The notes: generated from the sequence alone by a model not told the origin. Shown: positions 25,317 to 35,199, counted from the stretch's first letter. The stretch: 64,000 nucleotides of DNA from Paenibacillus sp. PCH8 (GCF_002968835.1 NZ_PKQK01000002.1:248001-312000), one strand, 5' to 3'. Numbers and translations: made by a program.

Positions 25317-26996
25317 TTAAGGTTGTTGCTGTTGTTTTTCTGTGGTTTGAGAAGTATCAAAATCATTTTTGTTGCCGATTTTGAGTTTCAGATCCATTTT
25401 CTTACCATCCCGGACAACGTTCAGAGTGACTTCACTTCCGATTTCCTGTTTCTTAATAAAATCAATCAGATCCTGACTTGTGCCGTATGGAGTTCCGTTC
25501 GCACCTGTGATGATGTCATATGCACGCAGATCTGCATGGTAAGCTGGTGATTGGAAGATCGTGCTGGCAACGACAGAACCTTCGGTCACATCGGTTCCCA
25601 TCTGTTTAGCTACTTCAGGTGTAAGGGCCATTAAGGATGCACCGATAAATGGTACGGGCTCTTTAGGAACTTCTTTGTTTTCTTTGAGATACTTCACAGC
25701 TTCAGAGATCACGCTGGAAGGGATAGCGAAACCGATCCCTTGTGCATCTGCGCTTACCGCAACGTTCATCCCGATAACTTCCCCGTTCAGGTTAAGCAAC
25801 GGACCACCAGAGTTACCCGGGTTAATCGAAGCATCAGTTTGCAGCAAGTGGCTGTATTCACGTGTTTTGCCTGTTTCTTCATCCGGAATACTAATCGTAC
25901 GTTCTTTGGCACTCAATACACCTGCTGTAACGGTGTGTTCAAATCCTTCCGGGTTACCAATGGCAACCAGCCATTCTCCGACTTGAGTACTGTTGGAATC
26001 ACCCAGTGGAGCAACAGGGAAATCATTGTCGCCGCTGTTTTTCTCAATTTTCAATACGGCAAGGTCCAGATCGAAACTGCTGCCCAACAGTTTGGCTTCA
26101 TAAGGTTTGCTGTTGTTCTCCAGCGTAACCTGAATCACATCTGCACCTTGAACCACGTGCTGGTTCGTAAGAATATATCCTGCTTTGTCAAAAATAAATC
26201 CGGAACCAATGCCGAGTGGTACAAGCTGGTTACTCGTCTGTGGCTGCTGTTGACTCTGGCCTTGGCCTTGATTGCCTTCCGTTCCGCCACCATTACCAAA
26301 GAAGTATTGATACAACGGATCACTTGTATTCGCTCCACCTTGCCCGGCACCTGTGCGTGAAGACTGCTTGGCAAGTGTTTCGATTTTGACAACAGCTGGA
26401 CTTGTACTCGTTACTACAGATGAAACATCTTCTTTGCCTGTTGGCAGTAACGATGCAGTCACATTGTTGCCTCCACCTGTGTTTGTGGACGTTTCCTGAC
26501 CCGAGCTTTGATTCCCTGTGTTCGTTAACGCGGTTTCCGGTGTAAACATGTTCGTTCTGTCAGCGGTATACATCAGAACGGTAATGACCAGCATCCCGGC
26601 GATAAAGGAGAACAGGAGCGATCTAACAGAAGAACGCGGTCTGCGGTTATTGTAATTCCAATTGCCATTGTTCTTGCCGCCATTCCCTTGATCTCCACCG
26701 TTGCCTGAGCCATTCCCACCGCCTCCAGAAGATCTGTTCGCTTGCTCGGAGGATTCGTTGTTATAGTAAGCAGGTACTGGTTTCACAGGATCAGGTCTTG
26801 TAATCTGTACATTACCTTCTTCTTGTGGACTGTTATTCCCAGTAGGGTTTGCTGTATCTTCCTGATTCACGGACTGAAAAGGTCCATAAGAATAATAATA
26901 GGAGGATTCGTCCGTACCGGAAGAATTGCGATTCTCCGCTTGTTTGGTTTCGTTTTCCTCGTCTTGACGGTTCAATCTATAATTACGTTCGTCCAT
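25317..26996 (-). CDS. htrA: HtrA/DegP-like membrane-anchored serine protease
   Basis: The 559-residue protein has a long Asn/Gln/Gly-rich cytoplasmic N-terminus (1-122), one membrane span (124-143), a trypsin-like protease domain (about 195-420) with His280, Asp311 and Ser396 (INPGNSGGPLL), and a C-terminal PDZ domain (about 450-545). It degrades misfolded secreted proteins at the outer face of the membrane. The glycine stretch at residues 90-112 is unusually long. GGGAGGT precedes the ATG. A single-PDZ, N-terminally anchored layout is normal for Gram-positive HtrA. Confidence 0.95.
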   Translation of the reverse strand: MDERNYRLNRQDEENETKQAENRNSSGTDESSYYYSYGPFQSVNQEDTANPTGNNSPQEEGNVQITRPDPVKPVPAYYNNESSEQANRSSGGGGNGSGNGGDQGNGGKNNGNWNYNNRRPRSSVRSLLFSFIAGMLVITVLMYTADRTNMFTPETALTNTGNQSSGQETSTNTGGGNNVTASLLPTGKEDVSSVVTSTSPAVVKIETLAKQSSRTGAGQGGANTSDPLYQYFFGNGGGTEGNQGQGQSQQQPQTSNQLVPLGIGSGFIFDKAGYILTNQHVVQGADVIQVTLENNSKPYEAKLLGSSFDLDLAVLKIEKNSGDNDFPVAPLGDSNSTQVGEWLVAIGNPEGFEHTVTAGVLSAKERTISIPDEETGKTREYSHLLQTDASINPGNSGGPLLNLNGEVIGMNVAVSADAQGIGFAIPSSVISEAVKYLKENKEVPKEPVPFIGASLMALTPEVAKQMGTDVTEGSVVASTIFQSPAYHADLRAYDIITGANGTPYGTSQDLIDFIKKQEIGSEVTLNVVRDGKKMDLKLKIGNKNDFDTSQTTEKQQQQP

Positions 26997-27144
26997 GCCT
27001 CTCTACCTCCCAATCTCTTATTCACAAGAGATATTCTTTAACTGTTCTTATTTTGTACTTTAAACCTTAACCGTACCTTAAAAACAATTAAAAAGGAGAT
27101 AAAAGCCAGTAAGTATAGATTATATTTCCCGTCATGTCGGTATT

Positions 27145-27807
27145 TTACCCTTTGGTTTTCACCCAGCCCTGACGATGCGCATAGATAGCCAACTGTGTAC
27201 GATCATCCATCTCACACTTCATAAGCAGGTTGCTCACATGTGTTTTCACGGTTTTGATACTAATATGTAATTCTTCCCCAATGTCCTTGTTCGTCATTCC
27301 CTCTGCAATGAGCAGCAATACTTCTTTCTCCCGTTCAGTAAGACCGGATTCACTCTCTCTCGCAGTACGCTGCCGGATTCCCCGCGTTAATGCCTGCGAC
27401 ACATCACCTGTCATCACAGGCATACCTCTGTACGCCCCTTGAAGGGCATAGATCAGCTCTTCTGCCGAAACCGTCTTCAACACATAACTGACTGCACCCG
27501 CTTCAATCGCCTGAACAACAAGATCATCTTCCAGGAAACTGGTGAGCATCACAATTTTCATCCCTGGAAATTCAGTCATGATCACTTGTGTTGCTTCAGC
27601 GCCATTCATGACTGGCATCATCAGATCCATCAGGATCAGGTCCGGCATGTCGCTGTCATTTAACTTACGCAACTGATCCAGCGCATCCTGCCCATGTGCC
27701 GCTTCACCCATTACATGAAAAGTAGGCTCCAGCATCAGATACGTTTTCAATCCCATTCGCACCATATCATGATCATCTACAATCATCACGTTAACTTTAC
27801 CGCTCAT
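27145..27807 (-). CDS. liaR: LiaR response regulator of cell-envelope stress
   Basis: This 220-residue NarL-family regulator has phospho-acceptor Asp in LILMDLMMPVMNG and a LuxR-type helix-turn-helix at about 155-210 (LTEREKEVLLLIAEGMTNKDIGEELHISI is the recognition region). It is the last gene of liaF-liaS-liaR, 18 nt after liaS with GGGGGAG as ribosome site. In Bacillus LiaR activates genes protecting against antibiotics that interfere with lipid II. No liaI or liaH homologue is present in this window. Confidence 0.93.
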   Translation of the reverse strand: MSGKVNVMIVDDHDMVRMGLKTYLMLEPTFHVMGEAAHGQDALDQLRKLNDSDMPDLILMDLMMPVMNGAEATQVIMTEFPGMKIVMLTSFLEDDLVVQAIEAGAVSYVLKTVSAEELIYALQGAYRGMPVMTGDVSQALTRGIRQRTARESESGLTEREKEVLLLIAEGMTNKDIGEELHISIKTVKTHVSNLLMKCEMDDRTQLAIYAHRQGWVKTKG

Positions 27808-27825
27808 TCCGTCTCCCCCTCTAGT

Positions 27826-28851
27826 TCACTCCGGAACATTCGGAAATTTCGGGATCAATACCCGTACCGTCGTTCCCGCTCCCGGCTTCGATATAATCTG
27901 AACTTGCCCCCCAAGCTTCTCCGCCCGTTCACGCATGGTGGATAATCCGTATGATCCTGGACGCTCGGCTTGTTGCAAGAATCCTTGACCATCATCGCTG
28001 ATACTCATGCTGATCTGATGTTCACTCTCCCGTATGGACAAACTGACCAGCCCCGCCTCTGCATGCTTCACCACATTGGCAACCGCCTCCTGAATAACAA
28101 GAAACAGCTGGTGCTCAATGGCATCCGAGATTCCGCCATCCAGTTCCAGCTCTTTCACACCTTTGAGACCATTCTGCCTGCAATAATCAGGAAACCAGCT
28201 ATCCAGTGCCCCGGAGAGATCACGCCCCTCCAGTTCCATGGGCCTGAGTTGTGCAATAAGCCCACGCATCTGACGCTGTGCAACATGTGACATCTGAATT
28301 AACTGTTCCAGCACTTTATGACCATGTTCCGGATTCAATTCCAGCAGACGCGGCAAGGATGAAGCCGACATATGCATCGCGAATAGCTGCTGGCTAACGG
28401 TGTCATGCAGGTCCCTTGCCATTCGTTTGCGTTCTTCGAGCACGGCACGCTCTGAGGCTTGCTCCTTCTCAATGACTTCTTGCTCACCGAGGCGCTGAAG
28501 CAGTCTCATCTTTTTCTCAATCGAATCCATCATCACATTGAACTCCTGATAAACACGACCGAACGAAGCATCATCCGCTTCAGGCATGCGGACCGCCAGA
28601 TTGCCCTTGGACACTTTCAACATGTTGAGATCAATCAGGTCGATTTTGCGTTGAAGTCGCAAAGCGGCAATATATCCGGTTATAACGGTGGCCAGCACCA
28701 CAACGGCAACATAGGTCCATGCCCGTTGACGGCCAGCCCCCATCAGTACCTCTCCATACAATAGATAGAATCCACCCAGCGTAATCAGACCCGTTAGCAC
28801 AAAATACATCATGAGTTCCCATTTGTTTGCCTTGAGGATCGTTCGAATCAT
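27826..28851 (-). CDS. liaS: LiaS sensor histidine kinase
   Basis: The product has 341 residues: two close membrane spans (about 13-31 and 43-63) with a minimal external loop, a HAMP-like linker, a HisKA_3 box with His in MARDLHDTVSQQLF and a HATPase domain ending in GSYGLSTMRERAEKLGG and GAGTTVRVLIP. This intramembrane-sensing layout is diagnostic for LiaS, which needs LiaF to perceive damage. It starts 5 nt after the liaF stop, so the genes form an operon. Confidence 0.94.
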   Translation of the reverse strand: MIRTILKANKWELMMYFVLTGLITLGGFYLLYGEVLMGAGRQRAWTYVAVVVLATVITGYIAALRLQRKIDLIDLNMLKVSKGNLAVRMPEADDASFGRVYQEFNVMMDSIEKKMRLLQRLGEQEVIEKEQASERAVLEERKRMARDLHDTVSQQLFAMHMSASSLPRLLELNPEHGHKVLEQLIQMSHVAQRQMRGLIAQLRPMELEGRDLSGALDSWFPDYCRQNGLKGVKELELDGGISDAIEHQLFLVIQEAVANVVKHAEAGLVSLSIRESEHQISMSISDDGQGFLQQAERPGSYGLSTMRERAEKLGGQVQIISKPGAGTTVRVLIPKFPNVPE

Positions 28852-28856
28852 GTGCG

Positions 28857-29891
28857 TTAACCCACCTTATTGACTTTGACGTCTCCGATAAACACACTTA
28901 CAATAATCCGTACTTTTTTGCTTGCTTCATGATAATGAGCAGTTTCAGCCTGGGCACTACTCAAGAATCCGCCGCGTTTCTGGTTCAATAATGACATGTC
29001 TCCAATGAAGGAATTCGTCGTCACTGTCACACCCAGATCCATATCTTCGGGTACAAATACTTTCACATCACCAATAAATGAAGAAATGACGATCTTCGTC
29101 TCCCCATAAGGAATCTGTGCTTTGGTCAAATCAATTACGGTATCTCCGATAAATGCCGAGATATTCATGGGTTTCAACGAGAATACTTCCTGGCCCATGT
29201 ACAAATCTCCAATGAACGCTGATTTATTAATTGTACTTCCATTGCCCCCATAGTAGTTAGGATCATTATCGTACTGGTCATCGTCATCATATTTTCCATA
29301 TTTCTTTTGATTTGTACCATGAGCGCCCTGCTTCTGATACTGTTGATGTTCATAGGATGCCGGGTCTTCCTTAGCTGTATTAAACGAGCCTTGGGAATGA
29401 TTCTTCTGCTCCTGATTCGGTTTGCCAAATGTCTTCTCGAATTGTTCGTCAAACGAAGATGGCATCTCCAGATCCTCCGGGGACAACGGTTTATAAGGTT
29501 GCTCCGGCGGTGGAGGTGACTGCATTTTGTCATGATGCTTCCGATCACGACGCCGTGGCCCAATTAATACGAATAATCCTCCACCAATCAGCATGACTGG
29601 AATCAGATAACGGATGAATTCACCCATGGAGTAATCTATCCATCCCAGGTTACGGGCAAGAAAATACCCACCGATAGACAATACAATGACTGGTCCAATG
29701 AAGGCGTAACCCCCATTGCGGCGAATCTCTGATATCCCTTTGACACCCCACCAGATTAGAAACAACGGCCAATATGTTCTGAAAATATATCCAACATCAA
29801 TGTCATATCCCAATTGTCTGAACAAGATCATCGCACCAATAGCAATAAGAGGTATGCCAACCCACCAGCGGTCCCGCGTAGATCGTTTCAT
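28857..29891 (-). CDS. liaF: LiaF regulator of the Lia stress system
   Basis: Of 344 residues, the first 110 form four hydrophobic segments, followed by a polar Pro/Gln/His-rich linker (about 112-215) and a C-terminal beta-rich domain with five copies of an (S/N)xFIGD motif (about 220-344). In Bacillus LiaF holds LiaS inactive until the envelope is disturbed. The linker is longer than I would expect for the Bacillus protein. AAGGAGAC is the ribosome site and the gene heads the operon. Confidence 0.92.
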   Translation of the reverse strand: MKRSTRDRWWVGIPLIAIGAMILFRQLGYDIDVGYIFRTYWPLFLIWWGVKGISEIRRNGGYAFIGPVIVLSIGGYFLARNLGWIDYSMGEFIRYLIPVMLIGGGLFVLIGPRRRDRKHHDKMQSPPPPEQPYKPLSPEDLEMPSSFDEQFEKTFGKPNQEQKNHSQGSFNTAKEDPASYEHQQYQKQGAHGTNQKKYGKYDDDDQYDNDPNYYGGNGSTINKSAFIGDLYMGQEVFSLKPMNISAFIGDTVIDLTKAQIPYGETKIVISSFIGDVKVFVPEDMDLGVTVTTNSFIGDMSLLNQKRGGFLSSAQAETAHYHEASKKVRIIVSVFIGDVKVNKVG

Positions 29892-30023
29892 CGCTCATGT
29901 CTCCTTCGTCTGTATTCTGTATCCAGTGTACCTCAGACAGGACGTTGATAACAGCGGCGGCAGATGGAAGTCAACTCAGCCTTGAGACTGAGATGGAAGG
30001 ATATTTATGTAAAAACTGTACAC

Positions 30024-30056
30024 GCAAAAACACCCCGGAGCTGTTGCTCCAGGGTG
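30024..30056 (-). terminator. Terminator of the gamma-SASP gene
   Basis: CACCCCGGAGC and GCTCCAGGGTG pair with one mismatch, and GTTTTTGCG follows on the minus strand, 20 nt past the stop. Confidence 0.88.
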
Positions 30057-30076
30057 CTGAATCTTTATATCTTCAT

Positions 30077-30298
30077 TTATTTCTGGAATTTGCCTGCTCG
30101 ACCTTGGCCTGTTTGACCATTGTTCTCTACACCGAACTCGGCATTGAATTTTTCATCAGGTGTTTGGAAATTATCCTGTACTTTGTTCTGAGCGGATTGT
30201 TTCACTTTAGATGCTGCGCTGTTTGCTCCATTTTCTTGACCAAACTCTGCATTGTACTTCTCGTTTGGCGTTTGATATCCTTGTGATTTTTTAGCCAC
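30077..30298 (-). CDS. sspE: Gamma-type small acid-soluble spore protein
   Basis: The 73-residue protein is rich in Asn, Gln and Ala and carries two imperfect repeats, NEKYNAEFGQEN and DEKFNAEFGVEN, which contain the EFGxE sites cut by the germination protease. Gamma-SASPs are amino-acid stores in the spore core and do not bind DNA. The start is GTG at 30298 with AGAGAGGTG upstream. A perfect sigma-G-type promoter precedes it, so expression in the forespore is supported by both coding and promoter sequence. Confidence 0.92.
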   Translation of the reverse strand: MAKKSQGYQTPNEKYNAEFGQENGANSAASKVKQSAQNKVQDNFQTPDEKFNAEFGVENNGQTGQGRAGKFQK

Positions 30299-30363
30299 AA
30301 CGAATCACCTCTCTCTTCATATTTACGCTGCATTTCTGCACCGCGGGGTTCGTCCCCAGTCCA

Positions 30364-30393
30364 TATTATGTGAAGAGAGGACTTCAGTTATGC
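30364..30393 (-). promoter_or_regulatory. Sigma-G promoter of the gamma-SASP gene
   Basis: On the minus strand GCATA (-35) and CATAATA (-10) are separated by 18 nt. Both match the forespore sigma-G pattern GHATR...CATNHTA at every position, about 66 nt before the GTG. Confidence 0.8.
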
Positions 30394-30410
30394 AGGCATA
30401 ACATTCCAAA

Positions 30411-31136
30411 TTAAATGGCCTTGTCCAGCCAAGAGTCTGGTACGGATTTGTATACGTCTATTGCGTCAGATAACTCCCGTAGCATCTTTTCTGTACATTT
30501 ACCGGCGCCTTGCTTAATCACCTGTACCTCTACATCCTTTTTGCCCCATTCCTTATACACTTGCTTCGTTGTAGGGAAATACAGATCAATTTTATGGCCT
30601 TTGATCGCCGAACCTGTATCTGCAACAATACCATACCCATATCCTGGAATGTACAAAATGGAGCCCATTGGAAACAGCTTCGGATCAGCAGCGATCGTGG
30701 ATACTGTTTCTTTATCACGACGTACTTTGACACCCGAATAGGTAATTCCGTATTGTGGATGTTTGGGTCCTTTTCCTGTGGACTCCACACCTGCCGTATA
30801 CCCTGTTGCTGTCACCTTCTGAGTGCCTAACACCTGTTCTGAACGCGGAGCTAGGACTGGCATAGCGGGATTAGTCAATGGTTTCTCGGGAAGCTCCGGC
30901 CTTGGAATGATCATAGGCTGTGGCGACCACAGTAGAGCCATATACACCATTGTGTTCAGCTGAGCCTCGTCGCTGTATTGATAACTGCTTCGACTTTCGA
31001 CATGAAGTACTGCACTTTCCTCTTCAAATGTGTAGGCTTCCGCCTGATTTAGACTTATCATCATTCCGGCGAACATCACACAGTAAACCAGTAGACACCG
31101 TATATTTTTTTTGGTAATTGAGAATTGCTTATTCAT
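30411..31136 (-). CDS. Secreted 3D-domain protein
   Basis: The protein (241 residues) has an N-terminal signal or anchor segment (about 11-35) and a C-terminal 3D domain (about 105-215) whose conserved residues are in VTATGYTAG and [19 protein letters not shown]. 3D domains, named for three conserved Asp, are double-psi barrels of the MltA/YuiC type that cleave peptidoglycan glycan strands in spore-formers. I take the ATG at 31136, which has GGGGAGG 8 nt before it. The enzyme should act on the cell wall, possibly during sporulation or germination. It is monocistronic. Confidence 0.88.
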   Translation of the reverse strand: MNKQFSITKKNIRCLLVYCVMFAGMMISLNQAEAYTFEEESAVLHVESRSSYQYSDEAQLNTMVYMALLWSPQPMIIPRPELPEKPLTNPAMPVLAPRSEQVLGTQKVTATGYTAGVESTGKGPKHPQYGITYSGVKVRRDKETVSTIAADPKLFPMGSILYIPGYGYGIVADTGSAIKGHKIDLYFPTTKQVYKEWGKKDVEVQVIKQGAGKCTEKMLRELSDAIDVYKSVPDSWLDKAI

Positions 31137-31212
31137 TGTACAACCTCCCCTCACTGCAAAGGTTTTCCAAAAAGCAATGTTTATATACTTTACACAGCTA
31201 AACTACGAAAAG

Positions 31213-31256
31213 ACGCCTAAATAACATAGGTGAATCCCATGTTATCCAGACGTTAT
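31213..31256 (-). terminator. Terminator of thrS
   Basis: A roughly 17-bp stem with several G-T pairs contains ATAACAT/ATGTTAT, and CTTTTC follows on the minus strand. It lies about 55 nt past the thrS stop. Confidence 0.75.
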
Positions 31257-31309
31257 TATGCTAAATCAGCGCACCTTATGCATTGGTTATCCGATGGTCC
31301 TTTGTTCAG

Positions 31310-33247
31310 TTACACCAGACGTGTTGCGATTTCCTCTTTCAATTGAGCCACAATCTCATCGAGCGGCTTCATGCCGAGATCGCCTTCTCCACGTTTACGC
31401 ACAGATACGGAATCTGCATTACGTTCATTCTCACCGACAACAAACATATAAGGCATTTTCTCCAGCTGCGCCTCACGGATTTTATAACCAAGCTTCTCAT
31501 TCCGCAGATCGGCTTCAGCAGAGATTCCCGCACGTTTCAGCTTCGCTTCCACTTCACGCGCATAATCGTCGAAGTTTCCGGATACCGGAATGACCTTCGC
31601 TTGAACCGGAGACAACCACAGTGGGAAAGCTCCTGCAAAGTTCTCCAGCAAGAATGCTGTGAAACGTTCCATTGTACTAATTACACCGCGGTGAATAACG
31701 ACTGGGCGATGTTTCTGTCCGTCATCTCCCACATATTCAAGTTCAAACCGCTCAGGAAGCAGGAAGTCCAGTTGAACTGTAGACAACGTCTCTTCTTTGC
31801 CAAGTGCTGTTTTGATCTGTACGTCCAACTTCGGACCGTAGAATGCTGCTTCACCTTCGGCTTCATAGAATGGAAGGTCAAGCTCTTCCACAACTTCACG
31901 CAGCATGCGTTGGGACATCTCCCACATTTCATCGTTCTGGAAATATTTCTCGGTATCCTTAGGATCGCGATAGGACAGACGGAAACGGTATTCATGAATA
32001 CCGAAATCCTTGTACACCGTTTGGATCAATTCGATAACACGAGCGAACTCTTCCTTAATCTGATCCGGGCGTGCAAAAATGTGTGAGTCATTCAGTGTCA
32101 TCGCACGTACACGATGCAAACCTGTCAATGCGCCAGACATTTCATAACGGTGCATCATACCAAGCTCGGCAATCCGGATTGGCAGATCACGATAGCTGTG
32201 CATGCTGGACTTGTACACCATCATATGGTGAGGACAGTTCATTGGACGAAGAACGAGTTCCTCGTTATCCATAACCATTTTCGGGAACATATCGTCTTGG
32301 TAGTGCTCCCAGTGCCCGGATGTTTTGTACAATTCCACATTACCCAGTACAGGTGTGTATACATGCTGGTATCCCAGGCTTTCTTCCAGGTCCACAATAT
32401 AACGCTCAAGTGTTCTGCGAAGCTTCGCACCGTTAGGCAACCAGATCGGCAGACCTTGTCCAACCAGTTGGGAGAATGTGAACATCTCCAGCTCTTTGCC
32501 GAGTTTACGGTGATCGCGTTTGCGAGCTTCTTCGAGGTAGTGCAAATGCTCGTCCAGCTGTGCTTTTTTTACAAAAGCCGTACCATAGATACGTTGCAGC
32601 ATTTTGTTTTTGCTATCTCCACGCCAGTAAGCACCCGCGACATTCATCAGTTTGAACACCTTGATTTTGCTGGTCGATGGAACGTGTGGGCCGCGGCACA
32701 AGTCGAAGAATTCACCTTGCTCATAAATGCTGATCACACTGTCTTCCGGTAAGTCACGAATCAACTCAAGTTTGTAAGGATCGCCGAGTTCTTCGAACGT
32801 TTTGAGTGCATCCGCACGACTAACTTCCTTACGTACAATCGGAAGGTTCTCATTCACAATACGTTCCATTTCCTTCTCGATCTTTAGCAGATCTTCAGGA
32901 TTGAGCGGTTGTTCCAGATCCATATCATAGAAGAAACCATCTTCAATGACAGGTCCTACACCCAGATGTACCTCTTTGTTGCCGTACAGACGTTTCACTG
33001 CTTGAGCCATCAAGTGAGCCGTACTATGACGCATCACTTCAAGTCCTTCAGGTGAATCCAACGTTACAATCTCCACCAATGCTCCTTCATGAAGCGTTGT
33101 GGACAAGTCCACCACGATACCATCCAGCTTGCCGGCTACGGCATTTTTGCGCAGTCCGCTGCTAATCGAAGCGGCTACGTCCTCAATGCTGCTGCCATCC
33201 GCGTACTCACGTACCGAACCATCCGGTAGTTTAATGTTAACTGCCAT
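31310..33247 (-). CDS. thrS: Threonyl-tRNA synthetase
   Basis: The 645-residue class II synthetase has, in order, a TGS domain (about 1-62), the editing/SAD domain with [14 protein letters not shown] and the HxxxC-type zinc site, the catalytic core with [14 protein letters not shown] and [13 protein letters not shown], and the anticodon-binding domain (about 535-640, [15 protein letters not shown]). I take the ATG at 33247, with AGGAGG 10 nt upstream. The ATG 9 nt earlier is too close to the ribosome site. It is controlled by the T-box leader upstream and adjoins ytxC, the Bacillus order. Confidence 0.97.
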   Translation of the reverse strand: MAVNIKLPDGSVREYADGSSIEDVAASISSGLRKNAVAGKLDGIVVDLSTTLHEGALVEIVTLDSPEGLEVMRHSTAHLMAQAVKRLYGNKEVHLGVGPVIEDGFFYDMDLEQPLNPEDLLKIEKEMERIVNENLPIVRKEVSRADALKTFEELGDPYKLELIRDLPEDSVISIYEQGEFFDLCRGPHVPSTSKIKVFKLMNVAGAYWRGDSKNKMLQRIYGTAFVKKAQLDEHLHYLEEARKRDHRKLGKELEMFTFSQLVGQGLPIWLPNGAKLRRTLERYIVDLEESLGYQHVYTPVLGNVELYKTSGHWEHYQDDMFPKMVMDNEELVLRPMNCPHHMMVYKSSMHSYRDLPIRIAELGMMHRYEMSGALTGLHRVRAMTLNDSHIFARPDQIKEEFARVIELIQTVYKDFGIHEYRFRLSYRDPKDTEKYFQNDEMWEMSQRMLREVVEELDLPFYEAEGEAAFYGPKLDVQIKTALGKEETLSTVQLDFLLPERFELEYVGDDGQKHRPVVIHRGVISTMERFTAFLLENFAGAFPLWLSPVQAKVIPVSGNFDDYAREVEAKLKRAGISAEADLRNEKLGYKIREAQLEKMPYMFVVGENERNADSVSVRKRGEGDLGMKPLDEIVAQLKEEIATRLV

Positions 33248-33339
33248 TTGTCTCATTCCTCCTAATAAATGTAATCTTCGTGTCTACGATGTTTATGGAC
33301 TAATGATCTATTGCTATTCCAGTCATTTTGCAAAGGAAC

Positions 33340-33595
33340 GCAAAAAACACCCGTCCCGGCAAAGGGACGAGTGATATATACTCGTGGTTCCACCCTAATT
33401 CAGCTGATTCATCCTTATTCGGAAGTACAGCCCTCATTGGCATGACGATAACGGGCATGACCCGGCAGATCCTTACTCGCGGATAATCTCCAACTAAAGG
33501 CGACATTCTATCTCCACTTTCAAAATTGCAGCTACAAAGGGGTAAACCATACGTGATATCTGGAGGAATTTTCAGCCAAGGTTCCTCTCTCTGCA
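33340..33595 (-). ncRNA. T-box leader of thrS
   Basis: On the minus strand the invariant T-box AGGGTGGAACCACGAG is at 33396-33381, followed by the terminator stem CGTCCC/GGGACG (33352-33369) and six T. The upstream 200 nt contain the GC-rich stems expected of stem I. ACC complementary to 33541-33543 is a reasonable threonine specifier, but I could not fold the RNA to confirm its loop. Uncharged threonine tRNA would stabilise the antiterminator and allow thrS transcription. Confidence 0.95.
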
Positions 33596-33598
33596 CCG

Positions 33599-33627
33599 AT
33601 CTTGCATGTGGTTCTTGTCTTTGTCAA
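33599..33627 (-). promoter_or_regulatory. Promoter of the thrS leader
   Basis: On the minus strand a perfect TTGACA (33627-33622) and a weak CAAGAT -10 (33604-33599) are 17 nt apart, placing the start just before the T-box stem I. Confidence 0.6.
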
Positions 33628-33666
33628 CGCTTTTGGTTCAATGGTTCATATGAATTAATTCATGGA

Positions 33667-34611
33667 TCAACAGTTATTATAATTGCCGAGATCACTTGCG
33701 TCAAGACCTGTGAGCAATCCTGAGCGCAGTACTTCGCATTCCGGGCAATGATGGCATATTTGCACCTTGTCTTCGAAGATCTGGCATATCGTCGAGATGA
33801 TCGGCAGTTCCGGTGTACGCGTATGAAGCATGACCTTCTCAGGAGATATGGAGATAAGTGTACTCACAATCATATCTTCGATATCCATCTCGAGTTCCAG
33901 CCCTGGCATCTCGACCACAACCTGTTCATCTTTTTTAACAGGCAATACATGAAGAGCAGCATCGAGCACTTGAAATTCATGATTTCCTTTATGAACAAGA
34001 TGAATTAAAGGGACTTTGGCTTCCTGAAAGAATACAAAATATTTTAACAGCCCCATAAACTCTTCATACTGGCGGTCCATCCAGAATTCATCCAGCGCAT
34101 ACTCCACTAATTCCTGAAGCTCCTGCTTATATGGACGGATACGGAAATTGAGAATGCCTTCAAGGTGAAAAAAATGAACATCCTCCAGATCCTGCCTTAA
34201 CCCACTGGCGAGCGTGGTACGGCGGCGTTCCCGAAGCCCGGGCTGATCCAGATCACCATTTAATAGTAGAGGCATGCAGATCCGATTGACCTTCTCCACC
34301 TCATGCTCATCCATGACAGAGCAAGCTTTGGCAATCATATCCTCCACCAAGTTCCGTTCCTGTGTACTCATAATGAAGTCGGCTAATCCAAGAGAAAGCA
34401 GATCACTAATCTGGGGAAGCCACTGCTGGAAGTCTTCGTGATTCTCATTCCCTCTGCACACCCAGGTTGCTCTTCCATCATTATGTTTGAAGGTGAGCCG
34501 AAATCCTCTTTTACTTATATGTAAACCTTTGGTTTTCTCCTTAACACAACGATAAAATTGATCTGCTTCCTCTTGCCCTGATACATCGGTCCATACAGCG
34601 AACAGTTCCAT
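33667..34611 (-). CDS. ytxC: YtxC-family sporulation-associated protein
   Basis: This 314-residue soluble protein matches the YtxC family in its conserved centre (LVEYALDEFWMDRQYEEFMGLLKYFV, about residues 165-190) and its neighbourhood next to thrS. The C-terminus has CHHCPECEVLRSG, with three cysteines that could bind metal. The molecular role of YtxC is not established; it is named for its conservation in spore-formers. I take the ATG at 34611, with AAAGGAG 8 nt upstream. Confidence 0.88.
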   Translation of the reverse strand: MELFAVWTDVSGQEEADQFYRCVKEKTKGLHISKRGFRLTFKHNDGRATWVCRGNENHEDFQQWLPQISDLLSLGLADFIMSTQERNLVEDMIAKACSVMDEHEVEKVNRICMPLLLNGDLDQPGLRERRRTTLASGLRQDLEDVHFFHLEGILNFRIRPYKQELQELVEYALDEFWMDRQYEEFMGLLKYFVFFQEAKVPLIHLVHKGNHEFQVLDAALHVLPVKKDEQVVVEMPGLELEMDIEDMIVSTLISISPEKVMLHTRTPELPIISTICQIFEDKVQICHHCPECEVLRSGLLTGLDASDLGNYNNC

Positions 34612-34791
34612 AAGAATCACTCCTTTCTTCCTGTTCAAAGTATATGGCAAGGCACATGGGGATATACGAAGCGGATTGATGGAAAGCGTGTCATGATTTC
34701 TCAGTATATTTATGAACAGGTTTGGAGTTAAGACAAAAATGTGTTATTATTTTAATAACAGTATGTTTCACGGAAAAGGAGGGAAGCCAAA

Positions 34792-35199
34792 ATGATACAA
34801 CAGCCAAGAATGCTCCACTACACCATTATTATCATTTTGTGCGTTTTCCAAGCCTTGTGCTTCCCTATTCCGGTGCAGTCCGAATCTGCCGTCGGGGTAT
34901 CTGTTGACGCGACTTCTTCCAATAAAGAGGTTTTGTTACAAATACCCGAATCCCAGCAGAAACCTGCCATTCGCAAATATCCACAAGTCATGTCCAAGCT
35001 GATTGCGGTAACGCATAACAAGCCTGTCTTTCTTGTCCTCGCATTGTTATTAATGTTGCGAATTCCTACACCGGGTCTATCCTTTAAACCGTGGTATTGC
35101 CTGTTTAAACGCAGATTATTTCTGCTACCTATTAAATTCACCAGCATGTATGTATCCCTCACCCCTATAGCACCAAGATACGTGAACGCACTTCACTAG
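34792..35199 (+). CDS. Hypothetical exported or membrane protein
   Basis: A 135-residue reading frame with a good ribosome site (AAGGAGGG, 8 nt before the ATG). The N-terminus has a hydrophobic signal-like stretch (YTIIIILCVFQALCF, about 10-24) and a second hydrophobic segment (KPVFLVLALLLMLRI, about 77-91) followed by a basic tail rich in Lys and Arg. I do not recognise a family. Codon use and the ribosome site argue for a real gene, but I have no homologue in mind. It could be a small two-span membrane protein. Confidence 0.5.
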   Translation: MIQQPRMLHYTIIIILCVFQALCFPIPVQSESAVGVSVDATSSNKEVLLQIPESQQKPAIRKYPQVMSKLIAVTHNKPVFLVLALLLMLRIPTPGLSFKPWYCLFKRRLFLLPIKFTSMYVSLTPIAPRYVNALH

